Positions 35,762-45,138 of a stretch of 64,000 nt of DNA are shown here, one piece after another. The translations under genes were made by a program, and so were the position numbers. The notes under the pieces are model-generated. The model did no database searches. It saw nothing but the letters and a program-made list of their open reading frames with translations, and was not told the DNA's origin. Position 1 is the first letter of the stretch. Each line of letters starts with the position of its first letter. The DNA comes from Caulobacterales bacterium. GTDB lineage: Bacteria > Pseudomonadota > Alphaproteobacteria > Caulobacterales > Aquidulcibacteraceae. The stretch spans positions 1 to 64,000 of the forward strand of contig JAFLCU010000015.1 in NCBI GenBank assembly GCA_017303355.1, given 5' to 3'.

Positions 35762-37435
35762 TTAGCCTGCGGCGGCGTCGATCAGCAGGAAGGCGCGCGT
35801 GGCTTCGGCGTTCATGGCGGCGCGGCCACGGCCGATGAGTTCGGCGATGCGCGCGCCTTCGTTGCGCAGGAAGAGCATGGCTTCCTGGTTGGCGTGCGGA
35901 TCGCGGGTGAGGAAATCGGCCAAGCGATGCGTGGCGTCGGGCGCTGCATCGCGCACGGCGCGGCGGCGCGCCTGCGTGCCGGAGCGCGCGCGCTGGGCGA
36001 TGCGTTCGAGGCCGGAGGGCGAAAACACTTCGTCCAAGCGCAAGCCGGCTTGTTCGATGGTTTCCACGATCGGCAATGCCGGCGCGCTACGCGGCTGCGA
36101 GATTTGGCGACGCAGATGCGCGACGGGATCTTCGGCGTCACGGCGCAGCGGCGTGGTCGCCGGCGCGGGCGCTTGCGCGGCGGGATCATCGACGTTGGAG
36201 AGCAGGTCGCGCCAAGTCCAATTGTTGGGCGGCGCTTGGGTTTGTTCGTTGGCGCGTTCTTGGGGGCGCTCGCCGAACATCGCTTCGTCGCGGCGCAGGC
36301 GCGGCGGGCGCGGCGTTTCGAGCGGATCGGGCTGATTGCGCCACGACGCATCGTAGCTGGCTTCTTCACGCGCGGGCTCGCTGCGCGTGCGTTGGCGGCG
36401 TTGTTGCGGCGGATGCTCTTCTTCCACGGCTTCGCGCGCGCCGATGGCGGCGCTGCGGGCGGCGTCGGCGGCGTCGCGCAGGCGCTCAAGCGCGAGCGCG
36501 GCTTCGCGCTCGACATTGACGGCTTCGTTGCGGATGAGATCGGCGGCGCGCTTGGCGTCGTCGATGGCGCGGTGCGTGGTGTCGCGCACGGCGCCGGCGG
36601 TGGAATTGGCGGCGAGCGTGGCGGCTTCGGCCGATTGACGCGCGGCGTCGGTCAGGTTGGTAGCCTTCGCCAGAATATCGAGCGCGTTGGAGAGCGCGCC
36701 TTCCAGGCGCAGCGCGGAATCGGCGCTGGCCTGAGCGGCATTGGAAAGGCCGTGCGTGCGATCATTGATGAGGGCGGCGGCCGCGCCAAACGAGGTGAGG
36801 CGATGATCGAGCGCCTGGTCGGCGGCGCGCACCTCGGCTTCGGCTTGGCGCGCGGCTTCCGAGATTGAAGATGTGTGGCGCGAGATTGAATCGCCGATGG
36901 TGGAGGCGTGATTGGTGAGTTCGCGCGAGATGCGCATGAGCTCTTCGCGCTCGCGCTCCATGCCGGTGATCATGTGGCCCGCGCCCGCCTTGGCTTGGCC
37001 GGCCATCTCATCGACGGCTTGCGCCTGACGCGCGATCTGGCCTTCGACGTCCTGCAGACGCTGCAATGTTTTTTCGAGCGCGTGATCGAGCGTGGTGATT
37101 TCACCGCGCACGGTCATGGCGAGTTGGCGCGCGGCTTCCTCGGCCGAGCGCTCTGGGTTCATCAGCCGATCGGCGGCGTCGGCCAGGCGGCGCGCTTCGG
37201 CGCGGGCGCGGGCGCCGTCGGCGGCGGCCATGCCGGAGAAGATCGCCATCAGGGCGGGGAAAAAGATCGCCGCCGCAAGCGCGCCGCCTTCGGCAATGCC
37301 AAGCGTTGTGATGCGTTCGACGCCGAAGATCGCGAACGCCGCAGCGCTCGCGCCCACCACCCAGGCAGCGGCGACAAGCAGCGCGAGCATGCCGATTTGT
37401 GCGCCGGGATCGCGGGGGCGGTCGGGCGTGCTCAT
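35762..37435 (-). CDS. Membrane-anchored coiled-coil protein, TipN-like polarity factor candidate
   Basis: This 557-residue protein has two N-terminal membrane helices (about residues 15-35 and 48-70). A long coiled coil (about 75-330) is rich in Ala, Glu, Arg and Gln, followed by a disordered Pro/Arg/Glu linker. A C-terminal conserved block (about 440-557) includes LDEVFSPSGLERIAQRAR, LADFLTRDPHANQEAMLFL and ARIAELIGRGRAAMNAEA. The layout (two helices, coiled coil, conserved tail) matches TipN, the Caulobacter new-pole marker, though it is shorter than the 882 residues of TipN. The assignment rests on architecture and taxonomy, so treat it as a candidate. Confidence 0.65.
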   Translation of the reverse strand: MSTPDRPRDPGAQIGMLALLVAAAWVVGASAAAFAIFGVERITTLGIAEGGALAAAIFFPALMAIFSGMAAADGARARAEARRLADAADRLMNPERSAEEAARQLAMTVRGEITTLDHALEKTLQRLQDVEGQIARQAQAVDEMAGQAKAGAGHMITGMEREREELMRISRELTNHASTIGDSISRHTSSISEAARQAEAEVRAADQALDHRLTSFGAAAALINDRTHGLSNAAQASADSALRLEGALSNALDILAKATNLTDAARQSAEAATLAANSTAGAVRDTTHRAIDDAKRAADLIRNEAVNVEREAALALERLRDAADAARSAAIGAREAVEEEHPPQQRRQRTRSEPAREEASYDASWRNQPDPLETPRPPRLRRDEAMFGERPQERANEQTQAPPNNWTWRDLLSNVDDPAAQAPAPATTPLRRDAEDPVAHLRRQISQPRSAPALPIVETIEQAGLRLDEVFSPSGLERIAQRARSGTQARRRAVRDAAPDATHRLADFLTRDPHANQEAMLFLRNEGARIAELIGRGRAAMNAEATRAFLLIDAAAG

Positions 37436-37533
37436 GCGTGAATCCTCAAGCGTCTGATGACGCTTAACGCAAACGCAATAAGTGGGGCTATTTCAAGGGC
37501 GCGCGCTTCTAAAGCGTGCGCATGGAGAGGGTT

Positions 37534-37671
37534 TCAGCGTTCGGCCTCGCAGGACTCGGCCGCGCACTGCGCGGCGTCCGTGCCAACGCGCTGTTCAACA
37601 CTGACGCCCACCCAGGCCAGGGCGGCGGCGATGAGAAAATCGCGGGCGGCGACGAGAATGGACAGCAGCAT
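37534..37671 (-). CDS. Small single-helix membrane protein (45 residues)
   Basis: An ATG at 37671, preceded by GAGGTAGAGGGCA, opens a 45-codon frame ending at TGA 37534-37536. The product has one membrane helix (LLSILVAARDFLIAAALAWV) and a short Cys-containing acidic tail (AAQCAAESCEAER). The purine-rich ribosome-binding site and clean helix support it. The rest of the 37436-37837 gap holds no other gene I can support. Confidence 0.5.
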   Translation of the reverse strand: MLLSILVAARDFLIAAALAWVGVSVEQRVGTDAAQCAAESCEAER

Positions 37672-37801
37672 TGCCCTCTACCTCAATGCAATGTTCCGCG
37701 CTTTTGCGCTGTTCGCGATGCCGCGGCAAGTCATGAACACGGTAATGTAGAGCGAATTGTGAATTGCCGATTATCGCGCCACACCTCGCTTACGCCTAGG
37801 C

Positions 37802-37829
37802 TTGACGCTTGGGTGCGCCCCGCTATGTA
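37802..37829 (+). promoter_or_regulatory. Promoter of the small membrane protein, possibly giving leaderless mRNA
   Basis: TTGACG (37802-37807) and TATGTA (37824-37829) are separated by 16 bp. Transcription would begin around 37836-37838, right at the ATG at 37838, so the mRNA may be leaderless. No Shine-Dalgarno is needed in that case, although GGGG lies in the few bases before the ATG. Confidence 0.45.
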
Positions 37830-37837
37830 TCGGGGCA

Positions 37838-38197
37838 ATGTTACAACATAACACCGCACATGCTGGCCGGAAGGCGCACTTGGCTCACGCAGCGGTTGTG
37901 GCGTTGCATGCGCTATGCTGCGGCTTACCCGCTTTGGCCATGGTGGCGGCGGCGCTGTCTGGTGCGACCTCGGGCATTGCCGTGCTGGCGCGCTGGTTTG
38001 AGCCGCTGCACGCCTATCTGCACGGCCATGAGGTCTGGATTTTAGGCATTTCGGCAGCGCTCGTGGCGGCGGGCGGGGCGCTTGAGGCGCTGGCGCGGCG
38101 TGGCGCGCATGCTCATGGTTTTCCGTGGCTTTTTTCGATTTCCGTGGCCTGCTTCCTGATCAATGTGGCGATCATTGTCGCCCACCGGGCGATCTAG
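37838..38197 (+). CDS. Small integral membrane protein with vicinal cysteines, MerC-like in outline
   Basis: This 119-residue protein has about three membrane helices. The first carries a Cys-Cys pair (VALHALCCGLPALAMVAAAL), a feature shared by MerC-type metal proteins, but the similarity is weak and I do not assign the family. His-rich loops (HAYLHGHE, RRGAHAHG) could bind metal. The stop shares the tetranucleotide CTAG (38194-38197) with the convergent TetR gene. Confidence 0.65.
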   Translation: MLQHNTAHAGRKAHLAHAAVVALHALCCGLPALAMVAAALSGATSGIAVLARWFEPLHAYLHGHEVWILGISAALVAAGGALEALARRGAHAHGFPWLFSISVACFLINVAIIVAHRAI

Positions 38198-38796
38198 CGC
38201 TTCGGTTTGAGGAGGTGCAGCGCTAGCGTCCGGAAGCGGCGGACGGTGGCAGCGAGCGGCTCGGCGCGCCAGAGCGCCCGGCGCAAGGCAAAGCCCTCCA
38301 GCGCCGTGAGCAGGGTTTCGGCCGCTTCCTCTGAGTTCAACGCCGGATAGGCGCCGCCAGCTAGGCGCGCCTTATCGATCGCCGCCGCGATCCGCTCGCG
38401 GGCGATTTTATCTCGCTTCGCCAACGCTTTAGCTAGAATTGGATCGCGCGCCGCCTCGGCCCAGATGTCCGAGAGCAGGGCGGCGTCCCGTTCGCTATCG
38501 AAGGCTTCCAGGAAAGCGCCGGCGAGTTCGGCCAGGCCTTCGATCAAAGCTTCGGCGCTGGCGAGCTGGTCGAGGGCGGCTTCGGCCTCGGCGCGGGCGT
38601 CGAGGGCGATGGCGGCGACGATGTCGGCTTTGGAGGCGTAATATCTGTAGAGCGCTCCGGGCGAGATGCGGGCCTCGGCGCAGATTTCCTCGATCGTGGT
38701 CTGGCGAAAGCCCCGCTCGCGAAAGCAGGCGCGGGCCGCTTCCAGGATTTGGCCGCGACGGCGTTCGGGCAGGGCGGGATCGGCAAGGCGCGGCAT
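38194..38796 (-). CDS. TetR/AcrR family transcriptional regulator
   Basis: This 200-residue regulator has a classic N-terminal helix-turn-helix (ILEAARACFRERGFRQTTIE, EICAEARISPGALYRYYASK) and a helical ligand domain. It is convergent with the small membrane protein and divergent from the hybrid kinase gene (113-bp gap), which it could control. No operator palindrome was obvious. Confidence 0.9.
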   Translation of the reverse strand: MPRLADPALPERRRGQILEAARACFRERGFRQTTIEEICAEARISPGALYRYYASKADIVAAIALDARAEAEAALDQLASAEALIEGLAELAGAFLEAFDSERDAALLSDIWAEAARDPILAKALAKRDKIARERIAAAIDKARLAGGAYPALNSEEAAETLLTALEGFALRRALWRAEPLAATVRRFRTLALHLLKPKR

Positions 38797-38909
38797 CGAA
38801 TCGAGGTGAGAGGATAGGGCGTTCCGGGCGGGATGCCCGCTATGGTTTAGGCTTAATTCACACGGCGCTGGCAGCGTCGGTCCCGCTATTAGGGGGAGCG
38901 CGCCCGCTC

Positions 38910-41636
<2,727 letters not shown>

Positions 41637-41647
41637 AAGGTTCTTCC

Positions 41648-42007
41648 ATGCGTATCCTCATCGCCGAAGATCATCCCGACAATCGCGAGATGCTGACCCG
41701 CCGGCTTGAGCGCCGCGGCTACGAAGTGCATTGCGCCGAGAACGGCGCGGAGGCCGTGGAGATGGCCAAGACGTGTGCGCCGGATCTGATCCTGATGGAT
41801 ATCTCGATGCCGGTGATGTCGGGCATCGAAGCCACGAAAATGCTGCGCCAAACGCCGGATGTCGCCAATGTGCGCATCGTGGCGCTGACGGCGCACGCGA
41901 TGGAGAGCGCGCGCCGCGAATGCATGGAGGCGGGCTGCGATGATTTCGCGACCAAGCCTGTCGACTTCGCGGGGCTCGTCGCGCTCATCGAAAAATACGC
42001 GGCGTGA
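41648..42007 (+). CDS. DivK-like single-domain response regulator
   Basis: This 119-residue receiver has phosphorylation site Asp51 (LILMDISMPVMSG), acidic pair in IAEDHPDNREM, TALTAHA-type switch (VALTAHAMESAR) and KPVDF. No output domain, so it signals by protein contact or phosphorelay. AAAGG at 41636-41640 favours the ATG at 41648 over a GTG at 41633 overlapping the kinase stop. The sequence is close in style to DivK/CpdR-type regulators. It is coupled to the hybrid kinase upstream and followed by a c-di-GMP regulator. Confidence 0.92.
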   Translation: MRILIAEDHPDNREMLTRRLERRGYEVHCAENGAEAVEMAKTCAPDLILMDISMPVMSGIEATKMLRQTPDVANVRIVALTAHAMESARRECMEAGCDDFATKPVDFAGLVALIEKYAA

Positions 42008-42141
42008 TGGTTAGCGCGCGTCAAGGTTAGCAAAAACTGACGCAAAATATTTGTACAAAAGAGCGTCGCATTAGCGCACCTTCAATCTCCCCCGTGTAAT
42101 TTTGAACACTGGTATTGGTGTTATTGGGGCCAGGGGGGCGA

Positions 42142-43968
42142 ATGTCTCCGGCGCAAGGCGATGAAGGCGTGCCCACGCAGGCGCGCCTCGGGCGAATTCT
42201 GCTGGTCGATGACCAGGCGCAGAATCGCGACATGCTGGGCCGACGCTTGGAGCGTCGTGGCTATGAGGTCGTGCTGCGCGAAAGCGCGGTCGGCATAGAA
42301 GACGCCATCGCCAAGGAAAATATCGAACTCGTCCTGCTCGATTGGATGATGCCGGAGCGCTCCGGGTTTGACGCGCTGATGGGCATTCGTGCGCGCTTCG
42401 ACGCCGAACACGTGCCGGTGATCGTGGTGACGGCGCTAGATGACGGCGACATCGTCTCCAAGGCGCTCGAAGGCGGCGCCAATGATTATATTTCCAAGCC
42501 GATCGATCTGCGCGTGCTCACCGCGCGCGTGAAAGCGCAGCTGGATCGCCGCCAAGCCGTGCTTGAGCTTGACGCCATCCGCAACGATCTCGAGCGCACC
42601 GTGATCGAGCGGACGCAAGATCTGATCAGCGCCAACGAAACGCTTTCGGCCGAGATTGGCGAGCGCCAGGCCGCCGAAGCGCGCGCGCAATCGCTGGCGC
42701 GGCATGATCCGCTGACGGGTCTCGCCAATCGCCGCCATTTCCTGGAAGAACTTGAACGCCGGCTTTCGCTGGTGGGCGATGAGCAAAGCGCGTTCGCGCT
42801 GATGTTCGTCGATCTCGACCGCTTCAAGCCGATCAATGACGTGCATGGTCACGCCATCGGCGACCAATTGCTGCAAGTGATCGCGACGCGGCTTTCGGGC
42901 TGCCTGCGCGATGATAGCTTCGCCGCGCGCTTGGGCGGCGATGAATTCGCGGTGCTGATCGAAGGCCCAGGCGGACGCGACGGCGTCGCGGCGGCGGCGC
43001 GGCGTATTTTGCACGAGCTTTCCGCGCCGATCCTCGTGAACGGCTTAAAGCTCGCGGTCGGCGCCTCGATCGGCGTGGCGCTGTGCCCGGAAGACGGGCG
43101 CGATGCGGCCGAGCTGCTGCAGCGCGGCGACGCGGCGATGCTGCGCGCGAAGGAGGATCGCGGCGCCTATCAATTCTTCGATTCATCGATCGATGAAGAG
43201 CTCAAGTCCAAGGCGGCGCTTGAAACCGAGCTGCGTCTGGCGATCCCCGGCGGCGACATCGTTCCATATTTCCAACCTGTCGTGCGCGTCGATACGGGCG
43301 AGCTTGCGGGATTTGAGGTGCTCGCGCGCTGGCCGCACCGCGAGCGCGGCATGATTTCGCCGACCGCGTTCATCCCCGTCGCGGAAGAGGCGGGGCTGGT
43401 GGATGCGATGTTCTGGGCGCTGCTGGCGCAAGCGTGTCGCAAGGCGCTCGACGCGCCGGGCGAGTTTATCCTGGCGGTGAACATTTCTCCGAGCCAGGTG
43501 CGCGATCAATGGTTCCCGGAGAAGGTGTTGCGCACGCTGCGCGAAACCGGCTTCCCGGCGCGCCGCCTTGAAATCGAGGTGACGGAAAGCGCGATGATCG
43601 GCGACGTGGCGCGTGCGAAATCGTCGCTGATGTCGCTGAAGAACCAAGGCGTGCAAATCGCGCTCGACGATTTCGGCACCGGCTATTCGTCGCTCTTTCT
43701 GCTCCGCGAGCTGCCGATCGACAAATTGAAGATCGACCGCTCGTTCGTGGCGCGCATCACCACCGATCGCGAAAACGCGACGATTGTCGGCGCGCTTGTC
43801 GGCCTCGGCAAGGCGCTTGGCCTCAAGGTGACGGCCGAAGGCGTCGAGGACGAAGCCACCGCCGACGCGTTGCGCGCGATGGGCTGCGAACTCGCGCAAG
43901 GCTACCTGTTCGGCGCCGCAATCGAGTTTCCGGTTTACGACGCGGTCGGCCTGCGCAAGGCGGTTTGA
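42142..43968 (+). CDS. Response regulator with receiver, GGDEF and EAL domains (c-di-GMP enzyme)
   Basis: This 608-residue protein has a receiver with Asp67 (LVLLDWMMPERSG), a short coiled coil, then GGDEF (ARLGGDEFAVLIEG) with intact signature. The product-inhibition RxxD site is replaced (RDDS). The EAL domain reads EVL (FEVLARW) but keeps the other catalytic features: AVNISPSQ, EVTES, DDFGTGYSS, KIDRSF, AEGVED. Both synthesis and breakdown of c-di-GMP are possible, set by phosphorylation. ATG 42142 has AGGGGGGCGA before it. Probably fed by the upstream kinase. Confidence 0.93.
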   Translation: MSPAQGDEGVPTQARLGRILLVDDQAQNRDMLGRRLERRGYEVVLRESAVGIEDAIAKENIELVLLDWMMPERSGFDALMGIRARFDAEHVPVIVVTALDDGDIVSKALEGGANDYISKPIDLRVLTARVKAQLDRRQAVLELDAIRNDLERTVIERTQDLISANETLSAEIGERQAAEARAQSLARHDPLTGLANRRHFLEELERRLSLVGDEQSAFALMFVDLDRFKPINDVHGHAIGDQLLQVIATRLSGCLRDDSFAARLGGDEFAVLIEGPGGRDGVAAAARRILHELSAPILVNGLKLAVGASIGVALCPEDGRDAAELLQRGDAAMLRAKEDRGAYQFFDSSIDEELKSKAALETELRLAIPGGDIVPYFQPVVRVDTGELAGFEVLARWPHRERGMISPTAFIPVAEEAGLVDAMFWALLAQACRKALDAPGEFILAVNISPSQVRDQWFPEKVLRTLRETGFPARRLEIEVTESAMIGDVARAKSSLMSLKNQGVQIALDDFGTGYSSLFLLRELPIDKLKIDRSFVARITTDRENATIVGALVGLGKALGLKVTAEGVEDEATADALRAMGCELAQGYLFGAAIEFPVYDAVGLRKAV

Positions 43969-43973
43969 GCGCT

Positions 43974-44048
43974 TAGCGCGGCGGACTTTAAATTCGCCTC
44001 AGTTTGATGGCGGGCGCCGAGCGAATTTGAAGTCCATAAGCCGCGCTA
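43974..44048. repeat. Long inverted repeat IR1 after the c-di-GMP regulator
   Basis: The left arm 43974-43997 (TAGCGCGGCGGACTTTAAAT and on) and the right arm 44021-44048 are reverse complements apart from one mismatch and a 4-nt insertion (the TAAG/TATG region), around a 23-nt loop. The core ACTTTAAATTCGC is shared in part with IR2. It could end transcription of the regulator gene, or be a small palindromic mobile unit. Confidence 0.65.
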
Positions 44049-44060
44049 GAGCCCCCGAAT

Positions 44061-44138
44061 CTAAAGCCTCTTTGCACTTTAAATGCGACCAGAACTCGAT
44101 CCCGCCTGCTGGGTCGCATTTAAAGCGCGAGGCTTTAG
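44061..44138. repeat. Long inverted repeat IR2 overlapping the GNAT gene stop
   Basis: CTAAAGCCTC (44061-44070) and CTTTAAATGCGACC (44077-44090) pair perfectly with GGTCGCATTTAAAG (44112-44125) and GAGGCTTTAG (44129-44138), with a small internal loop and a 20-nt apical loop. The right arm covers the stop codon of the GNAT gene (44135-44137). It is related to IR1 by the CTTTAAAT(T/G)CG core, so the pair looks like two diverged copies of one element. Confidence 0.65.
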
Positions 44139-44881
44139 TTCTGGTAGGCGAACCAGACGTTGGGCTCGACGTAGCGACCGCAGCCGCGCTCCAGATCGAT
44201 GGACACCGGCATCAGCGCGCCGGGCAGGGCGTATTCGCCGCTTTCCTCGAACGTGCGCCCGCTCCACATTTCCCAGAACGCCACCGGCTCCTCGACCACC
44301 ATCGAGCGCGGGGCCGGCTTGATGATCTTGCCGCCGGCGGAGGCGTGGCTGCGCAGCCAGGGATCGAACAGGCGGCCGGATTCGTTTTTCCAGCCGATAT
44401 AATCGTCGATCGGGATGAACGGGTGCAGGTGCTTGGACGAGGGGCGCACTGGGGCGATGACGCCGTCGAGACCCTTGCGCGCGGCGAGGCTCTGGAATTC
44501 CTCGATCATGCGGCGGGCCAAGCCCTTGCTGCGATGTATGCCCGGCACCGAAATCGCCAGCGCGCCAAGCGCGTTGCGCGGCTTGCCGGCGCCCTGAGCG
44601 GCTGACTCGACGATCCAGTCCCAGCCTTCGGGCGGCAGATTGTTGAAATCGCAGGCAAGCGGCACGCAATTACCGACAGCGACGGGGTAGCCGGTCGCTT
44701 CGTCGACCAGGCAGAGCTGGCAGTCGGCGTGCTCGTCCAGCAGGTCCTGATAAAACTCGAAATGCGCCCGTGTGAAATTGAGGAAGCCCAGCGAGCCCCA
44801 GGCCGCTTGCTCAATCGCCATAGCCGCCTTGCGCAGTGCAGGGCTATCGGCTCGCGTTTTCACGACGTACCGCGTCATCAA
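44135..44881 (-). CDS. GNAT-like N-acetyltransferase fold protein
   Basis: This 248-residue protein has a GNAT-type core: ADCQLCLVDEATGYPVAVGN (strands), ALGALAISVPGIHRSKGLAR (acetyl-CoA binding region with the RSKGLAR loop in place of Q/RxxGxG/A), and MIEEFQSLAARKGLDGVIAP. The C-terminal half continues with HPFIPIDDYIGWKNESGRLF and a Trp-rich end. Substrate unknown. It is divergent from the CHASE4 c-di-GMP protein. Confidence 0.72.
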   Translation of the reverse strand: MMTRYVVKTRADSPALRKAAMAIEQAAWGSLGFLNFTRAHFEFYQDLLDEHADCQLCLVDEATGYPVAVGNCVPLACDFNNLPPEGWDWIVESAAQGAGKPRNALGALAISVPGIHRSKGLARRMIEEFQSLAARKGLDGVIAPVRPSSKHLHPFIPIDDYIGWKNESGRLFDPWLRSHASAGGKIIKPAPRSMVVEEPVAFWEMWSGRTFEESGEYALPGALMPVSIDLERGCGRYVEPNVWFAYQN

Positions 44882-45138
44882 TCACCCAAGTTTCGTTAAC
44901 CAAATACTTGCGAGAGGCGCGGCGATTACCTGGGTTATCCCCAATCGGCGCTTCTTGCGACCCATTTTCCCTAATAAAGCGTAAATTTGAAGAATACAAG
45001 AGCAAATATGTATTAACCATTTCTGTCAACACTTGTTAACGGAAAGTATAGATCAAATCTGTTTTATGGTTAATAAAGTATTTGGCGGATTATTCCAATA
45101 AAATTCTGACGCGCCGTAACTCTATATTCGTAGAGGCC
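44882..45138. promoter_or_regulatory. AT-rich divergent control region
   Basis: This 257-bp gap is strongly AT-rich for this genome, most so at about 44970-45115. It contains several TTAAC-type half-sites (near 44898, 45013, 45036 and GGTTAAT near 45069) like those bound by CtrA, but none with the exact TTAA-N7-TTAA spacing. A near-perfect palindrome, GTCAACA-CT-TGTTAAC, lies at 45025-45040. It likely serves promoters of both flanking genes. Confidence 0.4.
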
